The translations under genes were made by a program, and so were the position numbers. Positions 1-13,384 of a stretch of 29,205 bases of DNA are shown in pieces. Within the stretch, counting starts at the first letter, position 1; every line of letters starts with the position of its first letter. Origin of the DNA: an uncultured Lactobacillus sp. (GTDB taxonomy: Bacteria > Bacillota > Bacilli > Lactobacillales > Lactobacillaceae); NCBI RefSeq assembly GCF_910589175.1, contig NZ_CAJURR010000028.1, forward strand, positions 1 to 29,205, in the 5' to 3' direction. Below the pieces are notes generated by a model. It saw nothing but the letters and a program-made list of their open reading frames with translations, had not been told where the DNA came from and ran no database searches.

Positions 1-1020
1 GAATAAAATCATCATGATAATTCCTGTAGAAATATAAGAGTAAAATGCATTTTTTGTTTCAAAAGTAATTTTGACCATTTGAAAAATTAAATAGAAATAA
101 ATCAAAATCAAAGCACAACATCCTACAAAACCTAATGATTCTCCAATAACTGAGAAAACCATATCGGAAGTTCTAACAGGAACATAAACACTAACTTTAC
201 CAAAACCATGTCCCCAGATTTGACCTGATCCAACCGCCTTCATACTTTGCCACAATTGATAAGCACCTGACGAAGTATCTTGAGATGGATTCAACCAAGA
301 GTTAATTCTTTGAAACTGGTAGGCCCTAAAGTTAAATGCACTTCCTAAAAATGCTTGTCCACCGGGGGTAGTAACCAGTAAGATTGCTGCTGCACCAATA
401 ATAAACACAACACCATATACTGGGATGATAATTTTCCAAGTAATTCCTGAAACTAAAATTACCCCACCAACAATTGCAAAGAACACAAGCATGGTACCGA
501 AGTCATTTTGTAGCTTTAACAAAACTGCAACTGGAATTAACCATGCAAATATTTTACCAATCAAAAGCCAATCTGTTTTAAAAGTATGGGCATACTGTTC
601 ATTATGCCGCTCTACTACTCTCGCTAACATTAAGATAAAGGCAGGTTTCATAATTTCAGAGGGTTGAAAAGTTAATGGTCCTAATTTAAACCAACTCTTC
701 GCACCGGTATCGGCAAATACTTGCCGGTTATACAAGAATAAAACTGCAATTAATAAAATTATTCCAATCCCATAAGCAATTGGAGCAATTTTAAAAAGTT
801 GTTCTGCATCAAATTGCATTACGAAAATCACCAGTGCAATTGATACCAGATACCAAACTGCTTGAGTAATAACTGCTTTTACTGGACTACCCATTTTAGG
901 ATCATTCACAGTTGCGACCCAAATACCGTATAGACTGATGACGGCTAATAAAAAGACTGGAATTACTACACCCCATGCGATGCGATCATACCAATCTGCT
1001 TTATTTTCAACTTTTGTCAT
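1..1020 (-). CDS. rodA: RodA, SEDS-family peptidoglycan glycosyltransferase (3' end cut by window)
   Basis: I translated this from the minus strand; 340 codons are present and the frame is open to the window edge, so roughly the last 50-60 residues of a ~395-residue protein are missing. RodA polymerises glycan strands from lipid II at the membrane during cell elongation, together with a class B PBP and MreB. Many hydrophobic segments are visible, as is a SEDS-like stretch near the end (AVGSGQIWGHGFGK, then VRTSDMVFSVIGESLGFVG), matching the family's conserved large extracellular loop. The ATG has an AGGGA ribosome site 6 nt upstream and lies 18 nt after the DUF2969 stop. Neighbouring mreB favours RodA over FtsW. 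The family assignment is strong; the exact symbol is by context. Confidence 0.93.
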   Translation of the reverse strand, partial: MTKVENKADWYDRIAWGVVIPVFLLAVISLYGIWVATVNDPKMGSPVKAVITQAVWYLVSIALVIFVMQFDAEQLFKIAPIAYGIGIILLIAVLFLYNRQVFADTGAKSWFKLGPLTFQPSEIMKPAFILMLARVVERHNEQYAHTFKTDWLLIGKIFAWLIPVAVLLKLQNDFGTMLVFFAIVGGVILVSGITWKIIIPVYGVVFIIGAAAILLVTTPGGQAFLGSAFNFRAYQFQRINSWLNPSQDTSSGAYQLWQSMKAVGSGQIWGHGFGKVSVYVPVRTSDMVFSVIGESLGFVGCCALILIYFYLIFQMVKITFETKNAFYSYISTGIIMMILF

Positions 1021-1038
1021 TGTATATCCCTACTTTGT

Positions 1039-1266
1039 TTATTTCTCATGCAAAGTAAAGTATGAAAGTAATTCATTAATAGCACTTTCTAAAGTCTTGG
1101 AATAGAGACTGTGATTTGTTTTGGAAGATACTACATGGTAGCGTTCTTCTTCTTGTTCAATAATTCCAATAGAACGTTTGCCAGGAATAACAACTTCCCA
1201 GGTAGGTGCTGAAGTGCCTTTTCTTTCATTAACTTCAATATCAATACTTTCCAATTTTCTAGACAT
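1039..1266 (-). CDS. DUF2969 family small protein
   Basis: A 75-residue soluble protein starting MSRKLESIDIEV, with a run of beta-strand-like segments and no membrane segment or signal peptide. An in-frame ATG lies further upstream at 1323, but it falls inside yidD. The ATG at 1266 has GGAG about 7 nt upstream and gives the length I recall for DUF2969, a family restricted to lactobacilli and relatives and usually found next to rodA. Function unknown. It overlaps nothing with the chosen start (yidD ends at 1277) and precedes rodA by 18 nt, so it is presumably co-transcribed with the elongation genes. The family call is from recognition of sequence and position, not a search. Confidence 0.8.
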   Translation of the reverse strand: MSRKLESIDIEVNERKGTSAPTWEVVIPGKRSIGIIEQEEERYHVVSSKTNHSLYSKTLESAINELLSYFTLHEK

Positions 1267-1276
1267 ATATATTCTC

Positions 1277-1570
1277 CTACTTTTTATTCGAATGAAATGC
1301 CTGCGCAATAATTTCATCTTCATATCGTTCAGGATGAGGATTACGACGCAGGGTAAAATAATCCGGTACTGGATCTACTCCTCCCTTAATAAAAGGATTA
1401 CAGCGTAATATCCGCGCTAGTCCCATTATTAAGCCTAAAATTGCTCCATGCTTTTTTAAAGCATCAATCATATAGCTTGAACAAGTAGGATAATACCTAC
1501 ATGTTGGTGGCAAAATTGGAGAAATAAATTTCTTATAAACATTTACCAACCCAATTAACAATTTATTCAT
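1277..1570 (-). CDS. yidD: YidD membrane protein insertion efficiency factor
   Basis: A 97-residue protein with the YidD hallmarks: an N-terminal amphipathic/hydrophobic segment (residues 1-20), the motif [10 protein letters not shown] at 24-33, then [15 protein letters not shown] and GGVDPVP. YidD is an inner-face membrane-associated protein that helps YidC insert membrane proteins; in E. coli it sits beside yidC and rnpA, whereas here it is in the mreB-rodA cluster. The ATG lies 1 nt after the stop of the upstream epuA-like gene and has only a weak ribosome site, suggesting translational coupling. Length is typical of the family. Its placement with rodA may reflect the need to insert the polytopic SEDS protein, which is inference. 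Confidence 0.93.
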   Translation of the reverse strand: MNKLLIGLVNVYKKFISPILPPTCRYYPTCSSYMIDALKKHGAILGLIMGLARILRCNPFIKGGVDPVPDYFTLRRNPHPERYEDEIIAQAFHSNKK

Positions 1571-1571
1571 T

Positions 1572-1757
1572 TTAACTTAAAAACTCAAAAAAATGAATCC
1601 ATGTTGTAGGAAAGAAAATTGCAAAAGGATTGCCACTTGCAACACCACATCCAATAAAGGCTCCAAGGAGCATGGTTGCAAACAAGTATAAAATAATCTT
1701 TCCCAATTTTTTTAAATGTTTATTTACTAATGAAAAATTAAAACTTGCTCTCTTCAT
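1572..1757 (-). CDS. EpuA-like small membrane protein (often mislabelled RNA polymerase subunit beta)
   Basis: A 61-residue protein with a basic N-terminus (about residues 1-20), one membrane segment (about 21-40), and a C-terminal [19 protein letters not shown] stretch. The G-x-G-x-PF-x-IF-x-P-x-TW pattern matches the EpuA family as I recall it (PF11772), which databases frequently name DNA-directed RNA polymerase subunit beta without basis. The ATG is 2 nt after the mreB stop and has no strong ribosome site, so it is probably coupled to mreB translation. The function is unknown; a single-pass topology with a short extracellular tail is what the sequence shows. The family call is moderately confident. 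Confidence 0.75.
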   Translation of the reverse strand: MKRASFNFSLVNKHLKKLGKIILYLFATMLLGAFIGCGVASGNPFAIFFPTTWIHFFEFLS

Positions 1758-1759
1758 AA

Positions 1760-2749
1760 TTAGTGTCTCTGATGATTTTCAATATTTTTAAGCAACACAC
1801 CTGTTCCATTTGCAACAGCTTCTAATGGTTCATCAGCCTTTAAAACTGGAACTTGGAGATAATAAGTAATTAATTTATCAATATTCTTTAGTAAGGCTCC
1901 ACCACCTGTTAACATAATACCACGATCGATAATGTCAGCAGACAATTCAGGTGGAGTTTGCTCCAAAACTTCTTTAGTTGCAGCCACAATTGACATTAAA
2001 CCATCTTCAAGAGCCTTTTGAACTTCTAGCTCGTTAATTGTAACTTGCTTTGGCAATCCGTCAACCATATCACGACCACGAACAGTCATCGTCTTAGTTG
2101 GATCCGCTTCAAAAGCGGTCCCAAGTTGAATCTTAATTTGCTCAGCAGTGTGTTGTCCTACTAAAAGATTCTTACTACGTTTAATATAGCTGGCAATGGC
2201 CTGATTCATTTTATCCCCAGCCCAACGAAGTGAGCGGGAAGTTACGATTTCTCCCATTGACAAGACAGCAATATCAGTCGTACCACCACCAATATCAATA
2301 ACCATATTTCCTTGTGGTCTAAAAATATCTAAGCCGGCTCCTACAGCTGCTACTTTAGGTTCAAAGTCTAGGTATACTCTACCTCCACCTGATTTTTCAG
2401 CAGCTTGAATAATAGCTTTTTGCTCAATTGAAGTAACTCCAGTAGGAGCACAGATTAGAATATTAGGTTTAGACATAAAACCTTTTACGTTTAATTTTTC
2501 AATAAAGTAGCTAAGCATTTCTTCCGTAATATCAAAATCTGCAATCACACCATTTTTCAATGGTCTAATTACTCTAATATTACCTGGCGTACGTCCCACC
2601 ATTTTATATGCCTCAGTACCGACTGCGACAACTTTATCTTTATCAGTATCTACAGCAACAACAGAAGGTTCATTTAAAACGATACCTTTGCCGGATACAT
2701 TTATTAGAACATTTGCAGTTCCTAAATCAATTCCTATATCTCTTGCCAC
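1760..2749 (-). CDS. mreB: MreB/Mbl-type actin-like cell-shape protein
   Basis: A 329-residue bacterial actin. Phosphate-1 motif DLGTAN is at 8-13, phosphate-2 DIGGGTTD at 152-159, and the adenosine motif LTGGGALL at 280-287. MreB-family filaments organise lateral-wall synthesis with RodA, MreC/D and PBP2-type enzymes on the inner membrane face. The start is GTG (2747-2749), with GGAGG 7 nt upstream. The family has up to three paralogues in Firmicutes (MreB, Mbl, MreBH); without mreCD beside it this could equally be Mbl, so the symbol is provisional. It is the first gene of the cluster epuA - yidD - DUF2969 - rodA and has its own promoter upstream. Confidence 0.95.
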   Translation of the reverse strand: MARDIGIDLGTANVLINVSGKGIVLNEPSVVAVDTDKDKVVAVGTEAYKMVGRTPGNIRVIRPLKNGVIADFDITEEMLSYFIEKLNVKGFMSKPNILICAPTGVTSIEQKAIIQAAEKSGGGRVYLDFEPKVAAVGAGLDIFRPQGNMVIDIGGGTTDIAVLSMGEIVTSRSLRWAGDKMNQAIASYIKRSKNLLVGQHTAEQIKIQLGTAFEADPTKTMTVRGRDMVDGLPKQVTINELEVQKALEDGLMSIVAATKEVLEQTPPELSADIIDRGIMLTGGGALLKNIDKLITYYLQVPVLKADEPLEAVANGTGVLLKNIENHQRH

Positions 2750-2779
2750 GCTAGTGCCTCCAGTATTTAATCATTAAAA

Positions 2780-2808
2780 ATTGTAACATAAATACCGCTT
2801 TACTTTAA
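2780..2808 (-). promoter_or_regulatory. Promoter for the mreB-rodA cluster
   Basis: On the minus strand the -10 is TACAAT (2780-2785), preceded by TG to give an extended -10, with a 17-nt spacer and a weak -35 TTAAAG (2803-2808). It lies about 30 nt upstream of the GTG of mreB and downstream of the DUF1146 hairpin. The extended -10 makes the poor -35 acceptable. Confidence 0.55.
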
Positions 2809-2814
2809 GGACAA

Positions 2815-2844
2815 GTGTAAAGAAGTGCTTTTCTAAAGCATTTC
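2815..2844 (-). terminator. Weak terminator-like hairpin after DUF1146 gene
   Basis: Reading the minus strand, a 10-bp stem (one G-U) with a 3-nt loop spans 2822-2844, followed by a broken T-tract (TTT then mixed bases). It sits just downstream of the DUF1146 stop and before the mreB promoter. The short T-tract suggests leaky termination. Confidence 0.45.
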
Positions 2845-2856
2845 TTATGAAAATCA

Positions 2857-3090
2857 TTAAAAAAGCATTTTTAATGCCAATGATTGGTCAACTAATGCCA
2901 AAATAAATTGTCCGACTATAAACCCCAAGGCAATCGACACAAATAGTAAAAATACTTGAATTTCAAACGTATGCCCCTTCTTAAATAACTGGTCCACTCT
3001 CAGGCCTCTCACTGCTCTGAACGAAAATGCAATCGTCACTAAATATGTGATTAGACTGACAATTGCATGAACTCCTACTTGTCTCATCAT
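2857..3090 (-). CDS. DUF1146 family (YwzB-type) membrane protein
   Basis: A 77-residue protein with two membrane segments (about residues 7-24 and 45-68) separated by a basic stretch containing RGLRVDQLFKKGH. This matches DUF1146 / YwzB, a small integral membrane family commonly encoded directly after atpC in Firmicutes. The chosen ATG (3088-3090) has GGAG 8 nt upstream. An in-frame ATG exists further upstream at 3138, but using it would translate through the atp terminator hairpin, so I reject it. Function is unknown. The gene can only be reached by readthrough of the atp terminator or by a promoter inside the hairpin region. Confidence 0.8.
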   Translation of the reverse strand: MMRQVGVHAIVSLITYLVTIAFSFRAVRGLRVDQLFKKGHTFEIQVFLLFVSIALGFIVGQFILALVDQSLALKMLF

Positions 3091-3104
3091 ATAATTTTCT
3101 CCAT

Positions 3105-3133
3105 AAAAAAAGACGAACACATCGTTCGTCTTT
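3105..3133 (-). terminator. Rho-independent terminator of the atp operon
   Basis: A perfect 10-bp stem (3109-3118 with 3124-3133) and 5-nt loop, followed on the minus strand by a T-run. It starts a few bases after the atpC stop. The T-run is directly followed by the ribosome site of the DUF1146 gene. Confidence 0.88.
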
Positions 3134-3140
3134 CTCATTT

Positions 3141-3581
3141 CTATTTACCGTAATTTTCACGTACATGTAATCTATTAACCGCACGACGTAAAGCAATTTC
3201 AGCTTCTAGCATTTCTCTTTCGTCGTGCTTCTCTTTAGCTTCTTGCATATGTTGTTCAGCACGCTTCTTAGCTGATTGTGCACGTTTAACATCAATATTG
3301 CGAGCCCGTTCAGCACTGTCAGCGATGATGGTTGCTTCATTATTTGAAAACTCAATGTAGCCCCCATTAACAGCAATATGATCAACACGATCATTCATTT
3401 CATGCGTTCTTTTTACCCGAACTTCACCAATAGCTAAAGGAGTAACAATTGGAAGGTGATCATACATAATTGCACGATCTCCATCAATTGCGCGCATTGC
3501 TACCATTGTAGCATTGTGCGAATAAACAATACCATCAGGTGTTACAACGCTAACTTTTATAATTTTTTCTGGATCTGCCAT
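3141..3581 (-). CDS. atpC: F1Fo ATP synthase epsilon subunit
   Basis: A 146-residue subunit of the F1 central stalk. The N-terminal beta-sandwich (about 1-90) contains the expected family pattern ([13 protein letters not shown] near the start, [24 protein letters not shown] in the middle and [11 protein letters not shown] later). The C-terminal part (about 95-146) is two helices rich in Arg, Ala and Glu that can inhibit ATP hydrolysis. Length is typical. The ATG lies 11 nt after the atpD stop with GGGTGA as ribosome site. It is the last gene of the operon and is followed immediately by a strong terminator. Confidence 0.97.
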   Translation of the reverse strand: MADPEKIIKVSVVTPDGIVYSHNATMVAMRAIDGDRAIMYDHLPIVTPLAIGEVRVKRTHEMNDRVDHIAVNGGYIEFSNNEATIIADSAERARNIDVKRAQSAKKRAEQHMQEAKEKHDEREMLEAEIALRRAVNRLHVRENYGK

Positions 3582-3592
3582 AACGCATCACC

Positions 3593-6014
<2,422 letters not shown>

Positions 6015-6031
6015 TGAAAAAACCTCCTCTT

Positions 6032-8105
<2,074 letters not shown>

Positions 8106-8106
<1 letters not shown>

Positions 8107-8606
8107 TAGTCATTCAGCCCCTTGATAAATTGATCTACCAAGTCTTTCTGATCAGCAGCAGATAAATTCTTACTAATTACTTTTTCGGCAATAGCAACAG
8201 AAATATCAGCTACTTGATCTCTTGCTTCATTGAGAGCATCAGTTTTTGCTTGGGCAGCATCTTCGGATGCTCTCTTTCTAATTGCGGCAGCTTCTTGATC
8301 AGCTTGACTAATAATATTATTCTTAGTCTTTTCCGCATTGCTTTTTGCAGTAGAAAGAATTTGTGTTGCCTCTTGTTTAGAGTCTTTCAAGGCAGCTTCA
8401 CGTTGATTAGCAAGCAATTCAGCTTTCTTTCGATCACTTTCTGCTTGATCAAGGTCACTTATTACCTTTTGACGACGTTCTTCCATCATTTTTGTTACAG
8501 GGCCCCAAGCAAAGTGCTTAACTAATAGGAGCAAAGCTGCAAAGATCAAAAGATAGTAAAGCGTGTCACCTAACTCTAATTTTAAGGCTGCAAACATAAA
8601 TTGCAT
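8106..8606 (-). CDS. atpF: F1Fo ATP synthase b subunit
   Basis: A 166-residue stator subunit: one N-terminal membrane helix (about 12-31), then a long charged, Ala-rich coiled coil (about 40-150) that dimerises and reaches delta. The motif WGPVTKMMEERRQKV after the membrane helix is typical. The ATG has AAGGG 7 nt upstream. It ends overlapping atpH by one base. Confidence 0.97.
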
Positions 8607-8655
8607 GTCTCAACCCTTCTTTCTCGTAATTACGATCTTGTTCTTAAAACGCAAA

Positions 8656-8886
<231 letters not shown>

Positions 8887-9603
8887 TTATTCTTCAGTAA
8901 CCTTTTTACCAATATATACCATTGACAAAGTTACGAATACATATGCCTGGATAGAGCCAATAAAGACAGAGAAGCCTTGCCAGATTAAAGTTAGTGGAAC
9001 CGAAGCGATGACGGTAAACCAACCCGCACTCTTTGCAAAACGATTACCGATTAAAGTTAACAATACTTCACCGGCATAAATATTACCGTAAAGACGTAGT
9101 GATAACGTCAAGAAATTAGTAAATTCCTCAATAATATTGATTGGAAGTAAAAATCCAACTGGTTTTGCATAATTTGCAAAATAACCTTTAGCACCAAACC
9201 TCTGAACACCAAAGTTATAAGACAAGAGCAATGTCATCATTGCCATGGTCATAGTAATCAATGGGTTAGCAGTTGGTGATTTGACAAGGATATGGTCATT
9301 AATTGAAAACTCAAAGAACAAACCTAACTGGTTCATAAAGAAAATGAACATGAATAGGGTAAAGGCATATAAAGATAGGTGCTTTTGTGCATCTACGTCA
9401 GCAACGTTATCCTTAACAATCCCATTTGTAAAATCAATCATATATTCCAAAAGATTTTGCTTTTTATTAGGCTTTAAAGAAACATTACGTCCTAAATACC
9501 AAACAAGAAAGAAAACCGCAATTGCGACTAACGTTCCCCCTAAGCAGTTAGTTACATTGAAATTTAAGCCGAATACATTAACGACTACAGATTTCTCATT
9601 CAC
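8887..9603 (-). CDS. atpB: F1Fo ATP synthase a subunit
   Basis: A 238-residue polytopic stator channel with five to six membrane segments. The essential Arg of the proton path is R170, in TNFLTLSLRLYGNIYAGE. A downstream hydrophobic hairpin ends in QAYVFVTLSMVYIG. The start is GTG (9601-9603), with AAGGGAGG 7 nt upstream; the neighbouring ATG is out of frame. It is the first gene of the operon: no atpI-type gene precedes it, as in other lactobacilli of this group. Confidence 0.97.
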   Translation of the reverse strand: MNEKSVVVNVFGLNFNVTNCLGGTLVAIAVFFLVWYLGRNVSLKPNKKQNLLEYMIDFTNGIVKDNVADVDAQKHLSLYAFTLFMFIFFMNQLGLFFEFSINDHILVKSPTANPLITMTMAMMTLLLSYNFGVQRFGAKGYFANYAKPVGFLLPINIIEEFTNFLTLSLRLYGNIYAGEVLLTLIGNRFAKSAGWFTVIASVPLTLIWQGFSVFIGSIQAYVFVTLSMVYIGKKVTEE

Positions 9604-9648
9604 TTCGTGACCTCCCTTCTTGTGCTGAATACCTCAAACACACTAAAA

Positions 9649-9677
9649 ATGATAACACCCAAAAATTTCAATTTCAA
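9649..9677 (-). promoter_or_regulatory. Promoter of the atpBEFHAGDC operon
   Basis: On the minus strand: -35 TTGAAA (9672-9677), an exact 17-nt spacer, and -10 TATCAT (9649-9654) preceded by TGT, i.e. an extended -10. The predicted start leaves a leader of about 40 nt before atpB. A second TTGAAA follows the first directly. The atp operon of L. acidophilus is known to be induced by low pH; I see no identifiable operator here. Confidence 0.8.
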
Positions 9678-9694
9678 AATATTTTTGAGTAAAA

Positions 9695-10324
9695 TTACTT
9701 AGTTCCGAACAATCTATCTCCTGCATCCCCTAGACCTGGGTAGATGTAACCGTTATCCATTAATTTTTCATCTTCTGCTGCTGCATAGATGTCTACATCT
9801 GGATTTGCTTCTTGTACAGCCTTTACACCTTCAGGAGCAGCTACTAAAACAGCTAAACGAATATTCTTAGCGCCACGCTTCTTTAATGCTTCAATAGCCA
9901 TATTTGCTGAACCACCTGTTGCAAGCATTGGATCAACAATAATACATTCACGTTCTTCAATATCTGGTGGCATCTTGAAGAAATATTCATGTGGCTTTAG
10001 AGTTTCTTCATCACGATACATTCCAATATGTCCTACTTTTGCAGATGGGATCATTTGAAGAACACCATCAACCATTCCAAGACCAGCACGTAAAATTGGT
10101 ACTATAACCAATTTCTTACCTGCTAATTCTTTTTGAGTTGACTTTCCAATTGGAGTTTCAATCTCAACATTCTTCAATGGCAAATCGCGTGTCATTTCAT
10201 AAACCATGAGTCCACCAATTTCACCAACAATTTGACGAAATTCATTTGTACCTGTATCTTTCTTACGAATGATTGTCAACTTATGTTGGATCAATGGATG
10301 ATTCAAAACGGTAAACTTACCCAT
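9695..10324 (-). CDS. upp: Uracil phosphoribosyltransferase
   Basis: A 209-residue enzyme that makes UMP from uracil and PRPP (pyrimidine salvage, cytosol). The PRPP-binding motif DPMLATGGS is at 131-139, and the uracil-binding C-terminus contains [17 protein letters not shown]. It is full length. The ATG has AGGAGG 5 nt upstream. It lies between the tsaC terminator and the atp promoter, so it should be transcribed from its own promoter in 10325-10402. The best candidate there (TTGTTA and TATTAT) has a short 15-nt spacer, so I do not call it separately. Confidence 0.98.
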   Translation of the reverse strand: MGKFTVLNHPLIQHKLTIIRKKDTGTNEFRQIVGEIGGLMVYEMTRDLPLKNVEIETPIGKSTQKELAGKKLVIVPILRAGLGMVDGVLQMIPSAKVGHIGMYRDEETLKPHEYFFKMPPDIEERECIIVDPMLATGGSANMAIEALKKRGAKNIRLAVLVAAPEGVKAVQEANPDVDIYAAAEDEKLMDNGYIYPGLGDAGDRLFGTK

Positions 10325-10402
10325 AATGGCCTCCTATTTTAAAAATAATACTTCGTCCATTATTTTAACAAATTATTAGATAAATGTTTCCTAAATCATA
10401 CG

Positions 10403-10434
10403 AAAAAAGGCATGTTTTTCTACATGCCTTTTTA
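10403..10434 (-). terminator. Terminator of the tdk-prfA-prmC-tsaC operon
   Basis: An 11-bp perfect stem (10405-10415 with 10422-10432), a 6-nt loop and a T-run on the minus strand, directly after the tsaC stop. It separates this operon from upp. Confidence 0.9.
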
Positions 10435-10437
10435 TTT

Positions 10438-11430
10438 TTAATGAAAATGATGACCAGCGGCAGCTTTATTTAAACGATTCATGTAAGCAGCACTAATTGC
10501 ACCATGGTCAAAACCTTGGACATAAATGCGCTTAATCTTATCTTCGCCATCAAAATATCTTAAAGCACCAAACAAATTATGGGCTGCCTTATCAATGGTC
10601 TTGCCTAAACTATATTTATTAGGACTATCGATCTTTTCAAGAACTTCATCCAAAGCAGCTACACCAGTCTCATCATCCCATTGGATTTTCGAAAAATCTT
10701 CTTCTTTATCAACAATTAAAACAGGGGCACTAGGAGCGTAATGACGATATTTCATACCAGGAGCCTTTGGCACACCCTTAGTCTGCGTAGTTCCCCTATT
10801 CATCAAAACTTCTTCTCCTAGAACTGCTGAAATCTCTTCAGGAGTAATTTCACCAGGACGAAGTACCGTTGGCTTTTCAACGGACAAATCAACAATTGTT
10901 GATTCTAAACCAATCTCGGTTGGACCATTATCAATAATCCCGGCTATTTTTCCCTTTAAATCATGAAAAACATGTTCCGCAGTTGTTGGACTAGGCTTAG
11001 TGGAAGTATTAGCAGAAGGCCCAACAATAGGCTTTCCCAGTTCACTAATTAAATCATGGGTCATATCATCATTTGGACAGCGAAATGCTGCGGTTGGAAG
11101 ACCACCAGTTACAGCATCTGGTAAAGTGCCTTCTTTGACAAAAAGAATAATAGTTAATGGACCAGGCCAAAAGTGCTTAATTAGCTTTTTAGCACGTTCT
11201 GGTACTTCATTAACATACTTTTCCATCATTTGTTCATCAGACACAGTTACAATTAATGGATTATCACTTGGGCGGCCTTTAGCTGCATATACACCCTTAA
11301 CAGCCTTTTCATTAGTTGCTAATGCCCCAAGACCATATACGGTTTCAGTTGGAAAAGCTACTAATTCTCCTTTTTTCAACAGGGCAACTGCTTCAGGAAT
11401 TTGTTCTTTATTGAAAATCTTCGTTTCCAT
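10438..11430 (-). CDS. tsaC: Sua5/TsaC-type L-threonylcarbamoyladenylate synthase
   Basis: A 330-residue enzyme making threonylcarbamoyl-AMP from Thr, bicarbonate and ATP for the t6A37 modification of ANN-decoding tRNAs. The YrdC domain fills about 1-200, with FPTETVYGLGA (26-36) and the KxR...SxN-type motif KGRPSDNP (51-58). The C-terminal Sua5 domain (about 210-330) is present, which distinguishes it from the short TsaC form. I chose the ATG at 11428-11430, which overlaps the prmC stop (TAATG) and has GGAAGGTGG upstream. An in-frame GTG four codons earlier lies within the ribosome site. Confidence 0.95.
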   Translation of the reverse strand: METKIFNKEQIPEAVALLKKGELVAFPTETVYGLGALATNEKAVKGVYAAKGRPSDNPLIVTVSDEQMMEKYVNEVPERAKKLIKHFWPGPLTIILFVKEGTLPDAVTGGLPTAAFRCPNDDMTHDLISELGKPIVGPSANTSTKPSPTTAEHVFHDLKGKIAGIIDNGPTEIGLESTIVDLSVEKPTVLRPGEITPEEISAVLGEEVLMNRGTTQTKGVPKAPGMKYRHYAPSAPVLIVDKEEDFSKIQWDDETGVAALDEVLEKIDSPNKYSLGKTIDKAAHNLFGALRYFDGEDKIKRIYVQGFDHGAISAAYMNRLNKAAAGHHFH

Positions 11431-12272
11431 TACTTTTTCCACCTTCCATGAACCATTCTTGGCTTACCTGCTAAGTCATCCCTAAATTCAATTTCAAAAT
11501 CTGGTAATTCAGTTTCAAACAATTCTTTTAATTGCTCTTTTTCACTAAAACCAAACTCTAAGAAAAATTGTCCTTGAGGATTTAAATGTGACTGAACTTG
11601 CTTTGCAAACTTACGATAAAAATCTAGACCATCTTCTCCACCATATAAGGCAGTCTCAGGCTCGTTTTTTATAACATTTTCATCCATTAAATTCTTTTCG
11701 CTGCTCTTAATGTAAGGAGGATTAGAAATAATCATATCAAATTTTTCTAAGCCTACTAATACATTTGCCTTACGTGTTTTAACGTCTATATCATACTTTA
11801 AGAAATTTTCTTCGCTTTCACGCAAAGCAGAATCTGTAATATCACTTGCGTATAGATCCAAGTCTTGAATTCCTTGTTTCTGAGCCTGCTTTACTAAGGC
11901 AACCATAATAGCTCCAGAACCAGTTCCTAAATCAAGGATCTTTTTACCAGACTCAATATTTTCAAGTGCCCATTTAACTAACTCTTCAGTTTCAAACCGA
12001 GGAATTAAAACATCGCGATTAACTAAAATTTTATAGCCATAAAACCAAGCGTATCCCAAAATATATTGCGGAGAAACTCCTCTACGCAATTTTTTCATAT
12101 CTTTTAATGCTTGTTTTTCTTGTTCCGGGGTTACTTCATCATTAATGTGTAATTCAAATTCTGAAGGTGTATAGCCTAATCTTTCCCCCAGAACGTAATC
12201 AATATCCTCGGGACGAATTTCAGAATTGTCATTTAACACAGTTTCTTTTATTTTTTTTAGACTTTTAGGCAT
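11430..12272 (-). CDS. prmC: PrmC, release factor glutamine N5-methyltransferase
   Basis: A 280-residue SAM-dependent methylase that modifies the Gln of the GGQ motif in release factors. The SAM loop LDLGTGSG is at about 113-120 and the catalytic NPPY at 184-187. The family's IPRPETE motif reads IPRFETE here (90-96). The ATG overlaps the last 8 nt of prfA, its substrate's gene, so translation is coupled. It in turn overlaps tsaC by one base. The prfA-prmC pairing is a standard context and supports the specific assignment. Confidence 0.96.
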   Translation of the reverse strand: MPKSLKKIKETVLNDNSEIRPEDIDYVLGERLGYTPSEFELHINDEVTPEQEKQALKDMKKLRRGVSPQYILGYAWFYGYKILVNRDVLIPRFETEELVKWALENIESGKKILDLGTGSGAIMVALVKQAQKQGIQDLDLYASDITDSALRESEENFLKYDIDVKTRKANVLVGLEKFDMIISNPPYIKSSEKNLMDENVIKNEPETALYGGEDGLDFYRKFAKQVQSHLNPQGQFFLEFGFSEKEQLKELFETELPDFEIEFRDDLAGKPRMVHGRWKK

Positions 12273-13353
12273 TTTCTTCAGCCATCTTTTCTAATTGCTG
12301 AGTTTGGTAATAAAGAACTAGCGCATTAATAATTTCATCCAATTCGCCGTTCATTATTCGATCAAGCTTGTTTAAAGTTAGACCAATTCTGTGATCAGTT
12401 ACACGGTTTTGAGGATAGTTATAAGTTCTAATTCTTTCAGAACGATCTCCTGTACCAACAGATTCTTTTCTTTTAGCATCATATTGATCACGATTTTGAC
12501 TTTCATAGTAGTCATAAACACGTGATTTCAAAATTTGCATAGCTTTTTCACGGTTTTGTTGTTGACTTCTTTGATCCTGCATAGCAACAACGATTCCAGT
12601 TGGAAGGTGAGTCATACGCACAGCACTAGAAGTTTTGTTAATGTGCTGACCACCTGCACCACTTGAACGGTAAACATCAACACGAATATCTTTTGGATCT
12701 AAGTCGATATCTACTTGTTCATATTCGGGCATAACTGCTACAGTCGCAGTAGAAGTATGAACACGACCTTGAGATTCAGTTACTGGAACACGTTGTACAC
12801 GGTGAGCTCCGTTTTCATACTTTAATTTTGAGTAAACTTTATCACCTGTGATCATAACGGCAACGCGCTTATATCCGCCTACTTCAGTCGGCTCAGAATC
12901 AATTAAAGATACTTTCCAACCTTGAGTTTCAGCATATTTTTCGTACATTCTAAGAAGATCGCCAGCAAATAATGATGCTTCATCCCCACCAGCAGCTCCT
13001 CTAATTTCCATAATAATATCTTTGTCATCGTTAGGATCTTTCGGAAGCATTAAGATCTTGATCTCATCTTCTAATTCAGCAACTTCTTTTTCTAATTCAG
13101 AATTTTCTTCCTTAGCCATCTCAACTAAGTCATTATCAGATTCACTAGAAATAATTTCTTTATTATCATCAATCTCTTTAATATCGGACTTATATTTACG
13201 ATATTTTTGTACTACTTCACGCATATCGGCTTCTTCTTTAGAGATTTCCATATACCGCTTAGTATCGTTAATAACTTCAGGATCAGCCATCATTTCTTGA
13301 AGTTCTTCATAATGGGCAACTAATCCTTCCAATTGGGCCATCACTTTATCCAT
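12265..13353 (-). CDS. prfA: Peptide chain release factor 1
   Basis: A 362-residue RF1. The stop-codon-reading tripeptide PVT is at 190-192 (RF1 type P-x-T, which reads UAA/UAG), and GAGGQ at 232-236 contains the peptidyl-tRNA hydrolysis motif. The N-terminal part is a long charged coiled coil (about 1-105). There is no sign of an RF2-like SPF motif or frameshift. The ATG has AAAGG 9 nt upstream and follows tdk by 31 nt. Confidence 0.98.
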   Translation of the reverse strand: MDKVMAQLEGLVAHYEELQEMMADPEVINDTKRYMEISKEEADMREVVQKYRKYKSDIKEIDDNKEIISSESDNDLVEMAKEENSELEKEVAELEDEIKILMLPKDPNDDKDIIMEIRGAAGGDEASLFAGDLLRMYEKYAETQGWKVSLIDSEPTEVGGYKRVAVMITGDKVYSKLKYENGAHRVQRVPVTESQGRVHTSTATVAVMPEYEQVDIDLDPKDIRVDVYRSSGAGGQHINKTSSAVRMTHLPTGIVVAMQDQRSQQQNREKAMQILKSRVYDYYESQNRDQYDAKRKESVGTGDRSERIRTYNYPQNRVTDHRIGLTLNKLDRIMNGELDEIINALVLYYQTQQLEKMAEENA

Positions 13354-13384
13354 AATTATTATCCTTTCTTAATTCTCTTATCTT

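Noticed and set aside
3091..3138. Longer DUF1146 protein starting at 3138
   Set aside because: Those codons are the atp terminator hairpin; the ATG at 3090 has GGAG at good distance.
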